DNA from: Clostridia bacterium
GTDB taxonomy: Bacteria; Bacillota; Clostridia; UMGS1883
DNA: 64,000 bases
Direction: 5' to 3'
NCBI GenBank assembly: GCA_017411435.1
Contig: JAFQQD010000014.1
Coordinates: forward strand, 1 to 64,000
This document shows positions 7,120 through 15,268 of this stretch, piece by piece. The notes under the pieces were generated by a model, which saw only the letters and a list, made by a program, of their open reading frames with translations, was not told the origin of the DNA and did no database searches. Position 1 is the stretch's first letter; each line of letters opens with the position of its first letter. A program made the position numbers and the translations under genes.

Positions 7120-8217
7120 ATGCTTAAAGAAATTTTAGCACAAAGAGACTACCTTCCTATACTTAAAATGAATGACGGAAGCGATGTTACTCCCGAAAAC
7201 TGGGAAGAGCGCAGAAAAGAACTCCGCGCATTACTTGAAAAATATTCCTACGGACACACTCCTGATGTAGAAGTGAAAGTTACAGGTAAGCTTATAAACG
7301 AAGGTTTATACCACTGTGCAGGAAAATGTAAAGAAGAAAAAATACAGCTTACATACGAAACCAAGCATGGCAAGGGCTCATATCCTATTCAGATTTTTGC
7401 CCCTACCAAAATTGAGAAAGCACCTGTGTTTTTACATATTTGTTTTGGCCTTGCTCCGCACAGATACTGCCCCGTTGAGGAGATCATTGACGGAGGATAT
7501 GCTCTTGTTGTTGTGGATTATCGCGATATGGTAAACGATGCTCATTTCGGCGATTTCAGTGGCGGTATTGCCGAGCATTTCGGCACCACTATGGAGCGTG
7601 GAGAAGAAGAATGGGGCAAAATAGGTATGTGGGCATGGGGCGCAAGCCGTGTGCTTGACTATCTCATTGAAAACAGACCTGACCTTGACACTAAAAAAGT
7701 AGTTGTTGCCGGACATTCGCGCCTTGGTAAAACTGCGCTCTGGTGCGCAGCTCTTGACGGGCGATTCATTGGCGCAATATCAAATAACTCGGGCTATGGC
7801 GGTGCTGCTTCTTCCAAGCATGGCACGGGCGAGAGAGTTACAAGCTTTATGAAGTCAGGCTCCTGGGATTGGTACTGTGAAAACTTCAAGAAATTCTCAG
7901 GCGAACTTGAAGACCAGAAACCCTATGACCAGAGCTTTATGACGGCACTTATCGCGCCTCGTCTTGTAATGGTTGGCTCTGCGAAAGAGGATTCTCCTGC
8001 CGACCCGCAGAGTGAATTTTTGACAACGCTTCACGCATCTTCGGCGTGGGAACTCCTCGGTAAAAAAGGTCTTGTCCCAGAAGAAGACAGAATGCCCGAA
8101 ACAGGCGATTTCTGGGGAGAGGGAAATATCCTCTACCACTACCGTGAGGGAAGACACTACTTCTCACGCGAGGACTGGAATGCATATATGAGGTTTTTAG
8201 ATAAGAAGATAAAATAA
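7120..8217 (+). CDS. CE15-like (glucuronoyl esterase-type) alpha/beta hydrolase
   Basis: This 365-residue cytoplasmic protein has the serine-hydrolase elbow GHSRLGK (Ser200) that marks carbohydrate esterase family 15, followed by a NNSGYGGAA stretch and a late REGRHYFSREDW segment whose His346 can complete the triad. CE15 enzymes split esters between glucuronic acid and lignin alcohols; no signal peptide is present, so a small imported ester is a likelier substrate. The start at 7120 is chosen from AAAGGA 9 bases upstream and because the paralogue at 13249 also begins MLKE. It is convergent with an AraC regulator gene and shares its terminator hairpin. Confidence 0.8.
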   Translation: MLKEILAQRDYLPILKMNDGSDVTPENWEERRKELRALLEKYSYGHTPDVEVKVTGKLINEGLYHCAGKCKEEKIQLTYETKHGKGSYPIQIFAPTKIEKAPVFLHICFGLAPHRYCPVEEIIDGGYALVVVDYRDMVNDAHFGDFSGGIAEHFGTTMERGEEEWGKIGMWAWGASRVLDYLIENRPDLDTKKVVVAGHSRLGKTALWCAALDGRFIGAISNNSGYGGAASSKHGTGERVTSFMKSGSWDWYCENFKKFSGELEDQKPYDQSFMTALIAPRLVMVGSAKEDSPADPQSEFLTTLHASSAWELLGKKGLVPEEDRMPETGDFWGEGNILYHYREGRHYFSREDWNAYMRFLDKKIK

Positions 8218-8223
8218 AGGGAA

Positions 8224-8252
8224 AAGTCCGCGCATTTTTATTGCGCGGACTT
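8224..8252 (+). terminator. Terminator between the CE15-like and AraC genes
   Basis: AAGTCCGCGCA pairs perfectly with TGCGCGGACTT, with TTTTTCTTT after it on the plus side. The stop codon of the convergent AraC gene (8238-8240) lies in the loop. Confidence 0.85.
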
Positions 8253-8999
8253 GTTTTTCTTTAATTTCAGCGGTGTTACGCCCATATATTTTTTGAAAGT
8301 TTTTGAGAAATAATCATAATTTTCAAAGCCTAAATAATCGGAAATATCGGAAAGTGCCATTTCTCCGCTTAAGATAATGTTCTTCGCAAGTAACGACTTT
8401 TGCTCGTTTATATATGACACAAGAGGGAGCCCCATTTCGCGCTTGAAAATATATGAAGTATGTTCTTTTGAAAGATGAAAATGCTCTGCTATATCGCAAA
8501 GCGACATTCTCTCAGTTATGTGCTCGTCAATATACTTTATGATATTTATAACATGCTCGTTTGTACTTCTGAGTTTATGCAGGTCATAAAGCTCAAGAAG
8601 AATGTAATTTAGTATGTTCTGACACTTTTCCTTTGAATGAAACCTCTCTACAAGGTGGCTTGGAGGATAGACGGAAATAAGCCTCCTTATTTCTTCGTTG
8701 ATACATTTTTTCAGAAATTTGTCGAATGGGAGCATCTTTCCGCTCTCTGACTGAAAATTGAAGCTCACATAATGAGCAGGTGCTTTTCCTTCTTCGCGCC
8801 GTCTTAAATCCCCCGGGCGCAGAAAAATTGCATCACCGTTTTCAATTACAATTTTCTCGCCATTAATGAAATAAGTCAGACTTCCGCTCAGTACAAAAGT
8901 GAAATCATAGTAATCAAGTTCTTTTTCCTCAAGCGGTAATGAGTGAATAACCGAACGGTTGCAATAGTAACTGACATTACTTACAATATATGAATTCAT
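8238..8999 (-). CDS. AraC-family transcriptional regulator
   Basis: The 253-residue protein has an N-terminal cupin-like sensor half (about 1-130, with INGEKIVIENGDAIFLRPGD) and two C-terminal helix-turn-helix motifs: MSLCDIAEHFHLSKEHTSYIF, then the AraC signature ending YFSKTFKKYMGVTPLK. Such proteins usually activate sugar-use genes when a carbohydrate binds the cupin. The start at 8999 has GGGGG 8 bases upstream; the ATG 15 bases earlier has none. It is convergent with a CE15-like esterase and divergent from the epimerase/oxidoreductase operon at 9150, its probable target. Confidence 0.88.
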   Translation of the reverse strand: MNSYIVSNVSYYCNRSVIHSLPLEEKELDYYDFTFVLSGSLTYFINGEKIVIENGDAIFLRPGDLRRREEGKAPAHYVSFNFQSESGKMLPFDKFLKKCINEEIRRLISVYPPSHLVERFHSKEKCQNILNYILLELYDLHKLRSTNEHVINIIKYIDEHITERMSLCDIAEHFHLSKEHTSYIFKREMGLPLVSYINEQKSLLAKNIILSGEMALSDISDYLGFENYDYFSKTFKKYMGVTPLKLKKNKSAQ

Positions 9000-9014
9000 A
9001 AATTCAACCCCCAT

Positions 9015-9149
9015 GTGCTTAAAATCGTGCGAAAATTAATATATACGGATAATATAGACCATTCCATAAAAAACTATAGTTTTATATAATTATAATATAA
9101 TAAATATTTTTTGTAAATATTAAATTTATGCGACAGGCGGTGCTTTGTA
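9015..9149. promoter_or_regulatory. Divergent promoter region of araC-type gene and sugar operon
   Basis: A very AT-rich stretch with several TATAAT-like boxes on the plus strand (about 9083-9105) and a 14-bp palindrome AAAACTATAGTTTT (9070-9083) that could be a regulator site. No single promoter stands out. Confidence 0.45.
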
Positions 9150-10007
9150 GTGATTAAATTAAGCGGCTTTGCTGACGAGATATCAAGCGAGGTTAAAGTT
9201 CAATTCGAAGTGTTTAACAAACTGGGTATTTCTTATTTTGAACCCAGAGGTATCAACGGCAAAAACATTTCTCTCCTGAATGATGAAGAAATTGAAGACC
9301 TGAAGTGTATGATGGCAAAATATAATATCAAGGTATCTTCAATCGGGTCGCCGGTGGGTAAGATGAAGATAAGCGATGACTTTTCAGAACATTTTGAAAT
9401 GTACAAGCATGTTGTAAAGATTGCAAAAGAACTCGGAACAAAGTATATCAGAATGTTCAGCTTCTATAACGACGGCGGAGAATGGACCCAAGATGAAGTG
9501 GCTGAGGTTAAAGTCCGCCTTAAAAAACTTATTGACTATGCAAAGGAGCAGGATGTAGTTCTTCTCCACGAAAACGAAAAAGACATCTACGGAGAAAGCG
9601 TAAAGAGGGTGCTTTCCCTTATGCAGGAACTTTCCTGCGACAATTTCAAGGCGGTATTCGACCCCGCAAACTTCGTTCAGGTGCAGGAAAATACTGTTGA
9701 AGCGTTAAAGACACTCCGCCCTTATGTTGAGTATTTTCACATCAAGGATGCGCGTATGGAAGACGGCTTTATCGTTCCTGCAGGCGCAGGTGACGGACAT
9801 ATTGAAGAAATCGTGCGCGAACTTGTGAAAGAGGGTTATGACGGATTCTTAAGCCTTGAACCGCATCTGGGCACCTTCGAAGGGCTTGCAGATTTAGAGC
9901 TTGACGACAAAATGCTCAGCCTTCCCAAAGCGGGTGAGGGCACATTCACACTTGCTTATAATGAACTTAGTAAAATAATAAAGAAAGTACAGGAGGAACA
10001 AAAATGA
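9150..10007 (+). CDS. Sugar phosphate isomerase/epimerase-like TIM barrel
   Basis: The 285-residue protein matches the xylose isomerase-like (AP endonuclease 2) TIM-barrel family: LLHENEKDIYGES, VFDPANF, EYFHIKDAR and SLEPHLGTF carry the usual metal-binding Glu, Asp, His and Glu. Such enzymes isomerise or epimerise sugars, inosose or 3-keto-sugars; the substrate cannot be read here. It uses a GTG start with AGGCGG 9 bases upstream. It is the first gene of a four-gene operon (epimerase, oxidoreductase, epimerase, oxidoreductase) and overlaps the next by 4 bp. Confidence 0.85.
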   Translation: MIKLSGFADEISSEVKVQFEVFNKLGISYFEPRGINGKNISLLNDEEIEDLKCMMAKYNIKVSSIGSPVGKMKISDDFSEHFEMYKHVVKIAKELGTKYIRMFSFYNDGGEWTQDEVAEVKVRLKKLIDYAKEQDVVLLHENEKDIYGESVKRVLSLMQELSCDNFKAVFDPANFVQVQENTVEALKTLRPYVEYFHIKDARMEDGFIVPAGAGDGHIEEIVRELVKEGYDGFLSLEPHLGTFEGLADLELDDKMLSLPKAGEGTFTLAYNELSKIIKKVQEEQK

Positions 10008-11167
10008 AAAAGGTAAAACTTGGCGTAGTAGGTTACGGAAACATGGGTGCATCTCATTGTAAAAGCATTATGAGAGAGGGTAAGGTACCCAATATGGAGG
10101 TTACAGCAATCTGCGACATCGACCCCGAAAGACTTGAACTTGCAAAGGAAAGATTCCCTGAAATAGCTCGTTTTGATAATGCAACAGACCTCTTTAAGAG
10201 TGGCCTTTGCGACAGTGTTATCATTGCAGTTCCCCATTACGACCATCCAAGACTTGTTATAGAGGCTTTTGAAAATGACCTTAATGTAATCACAGAGAAG
10301 CCTGCAGGCGTTTATACAAAGCAGGTTCTTGAGATGAATGAAGCAGCGGCAAAGAGCGATAAGCTTTTTGGTATCATGTATAATCAGAGAACTAATCCCA
10401 TGTATCAGAAGGTTCGTCAGATGGTTCAGAGCGGCGAACTTGGTCATATCAAGAGAATTTCCTGGATTATCACAACCTGGTACCGTCCTCAGGCATATCA
10501 CGACAGCGGCAGCTGGCGTTCAACATGGAAGACAGAGGGTGGCGGTGCGCTCATCAACCAGAACCCCCACCAGCTTGACCTCTGGCAGTGGATGTTCGGT
10601 ATGCCCGACAAGATTACATCATTCGTATCATTTGGTAAGTACTACGATATCGAAGTAGAAGACGATGTTACTGCATTTTTTGAATATGAGAATGGTACAA
10701 CGGGAACATACATCACATCAACAGGCGAAGTCCCCGGTTCAAACCGTCTCGAAATCGCTTGTGACATGGGTAAAATCGTTATTGAAAACGATGTAATGGT
10801 ATTTCATCGCAATGTTATTTCCGAGCGTGAACATAATAAGCAGAATACACTTCCCTTCGGAAGACCTGAATGCTGGAAGTGCGAAATACCTGTTCAGGGA
10901 CAGGGCGAACAGCATGTTGGCATATTCAAGGATTTCGCAAATGCAGTTCTTAATGGAAGTAAGCTTCTTGCACCCGGCGAAGAGGGTATCCGTGGTCTTA
11001 CAATTTCAAACTCTATCCACTACTCTGCATGGACAGGCAAAACTGTTGAAACAAAGAACTTCCCGCACGATGAGTTCTATGAACTTCTTCAGGAAAAAAT
11101 CAGGAATTCAAAAGTTGACAAGAGCAATGTAAAGAGAAATGCAGCTGATACAGACGGTACTTATTAA
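10004..11167 (+). CDS. Gfo/Idh/MocA-family NAD(P)-dependent oxidoreductase
   Basis: The 387-residue enzyme opens with a Rossmann fold (LGVVGYGNMGASHC). It shows the family EKPA motif (residues about 91-94), with the catalytic Lys, and the GGGALINQNPHQLDL segment, whose His is usually catalytic. Members oxidise a sugar or cyclitol hydroxyl with NAD(P). It overlaps the upstream epimerase by 4 bp (ATGA) and is 12 bp from a second epimerase, so the two activities are made together. This fits oxidation-isomerisation of an unusual sugar. Confidence 0.88.
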   Translation: MKKVKLGVVGYGNMGASHCKSIMREGKVPNMEVTAICDIDPERLELAKERFPEIARFDNATDLFKSGLCDSVIIAVPHYDHPRLVIEAFENDLNVITEKPAGVYTKQVLEMNEAAAKSDKLFGIMYNQRTNPMYQKVRQMVQSGELGHIKRISWIITTWYRPQAYHDSGSWRSTWKTEGGGALINQNPHQLDLWQWMFGMPDKITSFVSFGKYYDIEVEDDVTAFFEYENGTTGTYITSTGEVPGSNRLEIACDMGKIVIENDVMVFHRNVISEREHNKQNTLPFGRPECWKCEIPVQGQGEQHVGIFKDFANAVLNGSKLLAPGEEGIRGLTISNSIHYSAWTGKTVETKNFPHDEFYELLQEKIRNSKVDKSNVKRNAADTDGTY

Positions 11168-11179
11168 GGAGGAACTATT

Positions 11180-11944
11180 GTGGATAAAAGAATAGGTGCA
11201 CAACTTTTCACTGTAAAAGAATTTTGTAAAACGCTTGAGGATTTTGACGAAACCTGCCGTAAAATCAGCGAAATGGGTTACAAGGTAATCCAGCTTTCAG
11301 CAATCGGAGATTTTGAAGCAGAAGACATCAAAAAAATACTTGATAAATACAGTCTTACAGTTGCGTGTACACACCGTCCTCCGCAGAACTACCTTGAAAA
11401 TCTTGAAAAGGAAATCTCTTTCCATAAAACTCTCGGTATAAAGATTGCAGGTATTGGCTCAATGCCCGGTTTTGACGCGAAGGAAGAAACTGTTGAAGAC
11501 TTTATATCAAAGTACAAGAGTGTTGTGGCAGAACTTAAAAAGCACGGACTTATTTTTGCATATCACAACCATGACTTTGAATTTGAAAAGAGAGACGGCA
11601 GACATGTGTTTGACAGAATTGTCGAAGGTATTGACAGCGACAATTTCCAGCTCATCCTCGATGTGCACTGGATTGCGCGCGCAGGTCTTGATGTCCCCAA
11701 ATTCATCCGCGACCATAAGGATATGATTGCGTGTGTACATTACAAGGATTTCAAGGTTGTAAACCGTGAACCACTCTTTGAAAAAGTGGGCTACGGCAAT
11801 ATGGACTGGGACAGCATCATCGCTGCCTGCGAAGAATCAAGTGCACAGTTTGCCCTTGTAGAGCAGGATAAATGCTACGATGAAGACCCGTTTGAATGTC
11901 TGAAGAAGAGCTACGACTATCTTGTGACAAAGGGGTATAACTGA
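11180..11944 (+). CDS. Sugar phosphate isomerase/epimerase-like TIM barrel (second)
   Basis: The 254-residue protein belongs to the same barrel superfamily as the gene at 9150 but is only distantly similar. It carries IGAQLFTVKEFCK at the start, AYHNHDFEFEK, LILDVHWIARAG, CVHYKDFK and ALVEQDK, which hold the metal-site Glu, Asp, His and Glu. A GTG start follows AAGGAGG. It lies 12 bp after one oxidoreductase and overlaps the next by one base (TGATG), so it is the third gene of the operon. The substrate is unknown. Confidence 0.85.
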   Translation: MDKRIGAQLFTVKEFCKTLEDFDETCRKISEMGYKVIQLSAIGDFEAEDIKKILDKYSLTVACTHRPPQNYLENLEKEISFHKTLGIKIAGIGSMPGFDAKEETVEDFISKYKSVVAELKKHGLIFAYHNHDFEFEKRDGRHVFDRIVEGIDSDNFQLILDVHWIARAGLDVPKFIRDHKDMIACVHYKDFKVVNREPLFEKVGYGNMDWDSIIAACEESSAQFALVEQDKCYDEDPFECLKKSYDYLVTKGYN

Positions 11945-12912
11945 TGAACGCTTGTATAGTTGGATTCGGTTGTATAGGACCGGTTCACGCAATTTCTATT
12001 AAACACACCGATTGCGCGACAGTTTATGCAATCTGTGATATAAATAAGAAGCGTGCCGACAAGGGCGCCGAGGAGTACGGAGCGAAGGCATACTACGATT
12101 ACGATGAATGTCTGAATGACGAAAATATTGACACCGTTCATATCTGCACACCGCATTATCTCCATTTTGAGATGGTAAAAAAGGCGCTGGAAGCAGGCAA
12201 AAGGGTTGTTTGTGAAAAACCCGTAACAATAAAAAAAGAGGAATTTAAGATACTTCTTGAAAATTACGATGTATCAAAGATTTTCCCGATAATTCAGAAC
12301 AGGACAAACGCTTGTATCGTAAAAATGAAAGAGCTTATTTCTTCAAACGATTATGGTAAATTAAAGGGCGCGAAAGGTCTTGTTACCTGGCATCGTGATG
12401 AAGGTTACTACAATAGCGAAGACTGGCGTGGGAAGAAAGAAACAGAGGGTGGCGGCGTTCTCATCAATCAGTCGGTACACACACTTGACCTTATGATGCT
12501 CTTCTGCGGTAAGGCAAAAAGTGTTGAAGCAACCATGAAAAATTACTCCTTGAAGGGTGTAATTGAGGTTGAGGATACTGTTGATGCTTTCATTCAATAC
12601 GAAAATGGGTCAACAGGAATTTTCTACGCTACGAATGCTTATGCCGACAATTCCTCAGCACAGCTTGAAATAGAATTTGAAAACGCGCGCCTTTCGTATA
12701 TTGACCGCAAACTTTTCGTAAACGGAGAATGTGTTTGCGAAGACGGCGACGGCTTTATCGGTAAAAATTACTGGGGCAAAGGCCACGCCAACACAATTAA
12801 CGACTTCTATACTGGAAAAAGCAAACTTTCACTTGCAGACATAAAGAACACAATGGACGCAATGTTTGCAATCTACGAAAGCGCAGAATCTAACAAACCT
12901 GTAAATTTATAA
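11944..12912 (+). CDS. Gfo/Idh/MocA-family oxidoreductase (second)
   Basis: The 322-residue enzyme has the N-terminal nucleotide-binding motif IVGFGCIGPVH, CEKPVTIKKEE with the catalytic Lys, and EGGGVLINQSVHTLDLMM. It is the last gene of the operon that begins at 9150 and overlaps its predecessor by one base. Two different Gfo/Idh/MocA enzymes alternating with two TIM barrels suggest successive redox and isomerisation steps on one substrate. No clear U-tailed terminator follows; instead a repeat-rich 336-bp gap leads to the second CE15-like gene. Confidence 0.87.
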   Translation: MNACIVGFGCIGPVHAISIKHTDCATVYAICDINKKRADKGAEEYGAKAYYDYDECLNDENIDTVHICTPHYLHFEMVKKALEAGKRVVCEKPVTIKKEEFKILLENYDVSKIFPIIQNRTNACIVKMKELISSNDYGKLKGAKGLVTWHRDEGYYNSEDWRGKKETEGGGVLINQSVHTLDLMMLFCGKAKSVEATMKNYSLKGVIEVEDTVDAFIQYENGSTGIFYATNAYADNSSAQLEIEFENARLSYIDRKLFVNGECVCEDGDGFIGKNYWGKGHANTINDFYTGKSKLSLADIKNTMDAMFAIYESAESNKPVNL

Positions 12913-13022
12913 GGGGACGGGGACATTTTTGTAATCCGCAGGTGCAACAAAAATTGACCTGTCCCCAAGCAAAGACGGGGTGTTTTTTTGTAAGCCGAAG
13001 GCGTAACAAAAATTGCCACCCC
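12913..13022. repeat. Two related G/C-ended inverted repeats
   Basis: 12913-12966 and 12976-13022 each run from GGGG through a T tract and TTGTAA to ACAAAAATTG and back to CCCC, so each can fold into a long hairpin with a short GC loop. A similar half unit (ACAAAAACTGCCCCGTCCCC) is seen near 423-442. Probably a dispersed intergenic palindrome. Confidence 0.6.
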
Positions 13023-13200
13023 TCTCCCGAGGCGTGCCCCTTTTGTCCTTCGGACATTTTCCCCGCTACCGGGGAAATCCCGCTTCCTGCGGCGTGCCCC
13101 TTTTGTCCTTTGGACATTTTCCCCGCTATCGGGGAAATCCCGCTTCCTGCGGCGTGCCCCTTTTGTCCTCCGGACATTTTCCCCGCTACCGGGGAAATCA
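13021..13200. repeat. Three tandem 60-bp repeats
   Basis: Units 13021-13080, 13081-13140 and 13141-13200 are nearly identical. Each holds two small hairpins, TGTCC/GGACA and TTTCCCC/GGGGAAA. The changes between units fall mainly in the loops (TTC, TTT, TCC; CTACC versus CTATC) and in the first eight bases. Because 60 is a multiple of 3, apparent open frames run through, but nothing suggests they are translated. Confidence 0.85.
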
Positions 13201-13248
13201 ACCCCAAACAAAGACGGGGACATTTGTTCCCGCGAGGAGTGGAAAATT

Positions 13249-14289
13249 ATGCTTAAAGAAATGATCAAGGAGAGAAATCTCCCCGAGTTCAAGTCAAAAG
13301 AAAAAATGCTAGAAATCATGAAAAGCGAGGTCTACGGATATCTTCCACCTGCTCCTGAAAGTGTGGAATTTATCGAAACCGATGCCTTTATTCCCAACTA
13401 TTGTGCAGGGAAGGCAATCTCAAAAAAGGTTGATGCAAAATTGACTGTTAAGGGTCAGGAATTTACATTCCCATTCTTTGTGGCAATTCCCAAAAAAGAG
13501 GGTAAGCATCCGTTTTTCGTTTTTATAGGTTTTGGAAGTGAGATAAATGCCCGCTATCTTCCCGTGGAGGAAATTATAGATAACGGTTTTGCAGTACTTC
13601 ATTTTCAGTATGGCGATGTAACGCGCGATAACGATGACTTCACAAACGGTCTTGCTGGCATTCTTTATCCTGACGGTAAGCGCGGAAAATCCGATGCAGG
13701 TAAAATTGCAATCTGGGCATGGGCGGCACAGCGCATTATGGACTATGCTCAGACTCAGGACTGTCTCGATTTGGACTTTGCGACCGTTTGCGGACATTCG
13801 CGCCTTGGCAAAACTGCACTTTTTACAGCAGCAACCGATGAGCGTTTCAAGTTTGCATATTCAAATGATTCAGGTTGCAGCGGTGCGGCATTATCAAGAG
13901 GCAAAGTAGGCGAGCAGGTAGAAAGAATCTGTAATGTTTACGGCTACTGGTTCTGCGAAAACTATGTTGCTCATTCAAAGGATGTTGAATCAATGCCCTT
14001 TGACCAGCACTATCTTACAGCTGTAATCGCACCAAGATATCTGTATGTTGCAAGTGCAAGCGAGGATCAGTGGGCAGACCCCGTATCGGAATTCTTAAAC
14101 TGCGTTACAATAAGCGAAATTTATGAATCCCACGGTAAAAAAGGTTTCATCTGCGAGGACAGACTCCCCGAAATCGGTGACGAGTACCACGAAGGAACTG
14201 TCGGCTATCATTTAAGATCGGGCACGCACTACTTCAGCCGCGAGGACTGGCAGAAAGCAATAAAATTCATAAAAAGCAAAATGAACTAA
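13249..14289 (+). CDS. CE15-like (glucuronoyl esterase-type) alpha/beta hydrolase (second)
   Basis: The 346-residue paralogue of the protein at 7120 has nucleophile elbow GHSRLGK (Ser184), then SNDSGCSGAALSRGK, IAPRYLYVASASEDQWADP, and His327 in RSGTHYFSRED. It matches the bacterial CE15 pattern somewhat better than the first copy. No signal peptide is seen, so it acts in the cytoplasm. GAGGAG precedes the ATG. Like the first copy it is convergent with an AraC-type gene and shares a terminator with it, so the esterase-regulator arrangement occurs twice. Confidence 0.82.
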   Translation: MLKEMIKERNLPEFKSKEKMLEIMKSEVYGYLPPAPESVEFIETDAFIPNYCAGKAISKKVDAKLTVKGQEFTFPFFVAIPKKEGKHPFFVFIGFGSEINARYLPVEEIIDNGFAVLHFQYGDVTRDNDDFTNGLAGILYPDGKRGKSDAGKIAIWAWAAQRIMDYAQTQDCLDLDFATVCGHSRLGKTALFTAATDERFKFAYSNDSGCSGAALSRGKVGEQVERICNVYGYWFCENYVAHSKDVESMPFDQHYLTAVIAPRYLYVASASEDQWADPVSEFLNCVTISEIYESHGKKGFICEDRLPEIGDEYHEGTVGYHLRSGTHYFSREDWQKAIKFIKSKMN

Positions 14290-14292
14290 AAT

Positions 14293-14328
14293 AAAAAGTA
14301 TCAGTAGCCTTAGCTACTGATACTTTTT
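14293..14328. terminator. Bidirectional terminator between CE15-like and AraC genes
   Basis: Perfect 16-bp arms (AAAAAGTATCAGTAGC and its complement) around CTTA, with T tracts on both strands. The AraC stop codon (14310-14312) is in the loop. Confidence 0.9.
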
Positions 14329-15110
14329 GCATATTCACTTGGGGTTTTGCCGGTATGCCTCTTGAAAACCTTTGAAAAGTAGAACTGGTCAGTATAACCA
14401 CTTAGGCGGGAAATTTCACAAATATTGGTTTTCTTACTGCTAAAAAGCTGCATAGCATACGAAATGCGAAGATCATTAAGATATTGCGAGAATTTCTTTC
14501 CCGTTTTTTTTACAAACAGGGACGAAAGGTATTTTTCGCTGTAGAAAAATATGTCCGCTACTTTTTTTAGCGACATATCCTTTGATGTGAAATTGTGATT
14601 TATATATTCTAAAATGCTTTCGAATTTATCCTTGGAGTCTTTCCTGTTTGTATTGTCCGAATTATCTATAAAGGAAAGAGTATACATCAAAACGCTTTCA
14701 GTAAGCACATTTGCATTGTTTTTGTTTATCCTCTTTACCGCGTCCATCCAAAAAGAAAGTATATTATTAAATCCATGGTATACGCAGTTTTCTTTATTGA
14801 TATTAAGTGAACTTAAAAGTGGCTGAGCACCCGGTCCGTTAAAGCTGATATAAAGAAAAGTGAAGTTGTCGTCTGCATCGATGGAGAAACTCTTTTCCGG
14901 AAAAGCGAAAAAGACATCACCGCTTTCAAGAGAAAATTCATTATTGTTAAATTTCAAAACGCCCGTTCCATTAACAACAAGATATATGTAAAAGTTGAAA
15001 TGAACAAAAGGCTGACGAAGCTTCTTTATGTTTGTTTCATATACAAAATGCAAAAATTCCAAACCGTCTTTATGGTTTTTAGGGGGGATAAAATTACATA
15101 CATCATCCAT
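14310..15110 (-). CDS. AraC-family transcriptional regulator (second)
   Basis: The 266-residue regulator has a cupin-type sensor domain (FNNNEFSLESGDVFFAFPEK) in the first half and a C-terminal AraC DNA-binding domain: MSLKKVADIFFYSEKYLSSLF, and FYFSKVFKRHTGKTPSEY near the end. GAGGTG lies upstream of the ATG. It is divergent from the oxidoreductase gene at 15269 and convergent with a CE15-like gene, so either may be its target. It is only distantly similar to the regulator at 8238, so the parallel arrangement is old or independent. Confidence 0.87.
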   Translation of the reverse strand: MDDVCNFIPPKNHKDGLEFLHFVYETNIKKLRQPFVHFNFYIYLVVNGTGVLKFNNNEFSLESGDVFFAFPEKSFSIDADDNFTFLYISFNGPGAQPLLSSLNINKENCVYHGFNNILSFWMDAVKRINKNNANVLTESVLMYTLSFIDNSDNTNRKDSKDKFESILEYINHNFTSKDMSLKKVADIFFYSEKYLSSLFVKKTGKKFSQYLNDLRISYAMQLFSSKKTNICEISRLSGYTDQFYFSKVFKRHTGKTPSEYAKSISS

Positions 15111-15220
15111 GGCAGGTCACCTCGTTTCAAATTATAATATGAAAATATGCACAAAGTCAAGAAAATAGTGCGTTTTCGCTGCTCGAAATGGTTTTTTTCC
15201 ATTTACTTGTGTGGCGGTTA

Positions 15221-15229
15221 TGCTATAAT
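15221..15229 (+). promoter_or_regulatory. Extended -10 promoter of the oxidoreductase at 15269
   Basis: TGCTATAAT: TG plus a -10 box at 15224-15229. No good -35 box is visible, which fits a promoter that needs an activator such as the divergent AraC protein. Confidence 0.55.
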
Positions 15230-15268
15230 TTTGGTAACGAACAGAAAATTCTACAAGGAGTGAATGTT

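Noticed and set aside
13021-13200. Possible CRISPR array
   Set aside because: The repeats are directly tandem with no spacers, differ from one another, and no cas genes are in the window.
12942-13264. Open reading frames with a 20-residue repeated sequence on both strands
   Set aside because: They arise because the 60-bp repeat unit is a multiple of three; there is no proper ribosome site and the proteins look like nothing known.
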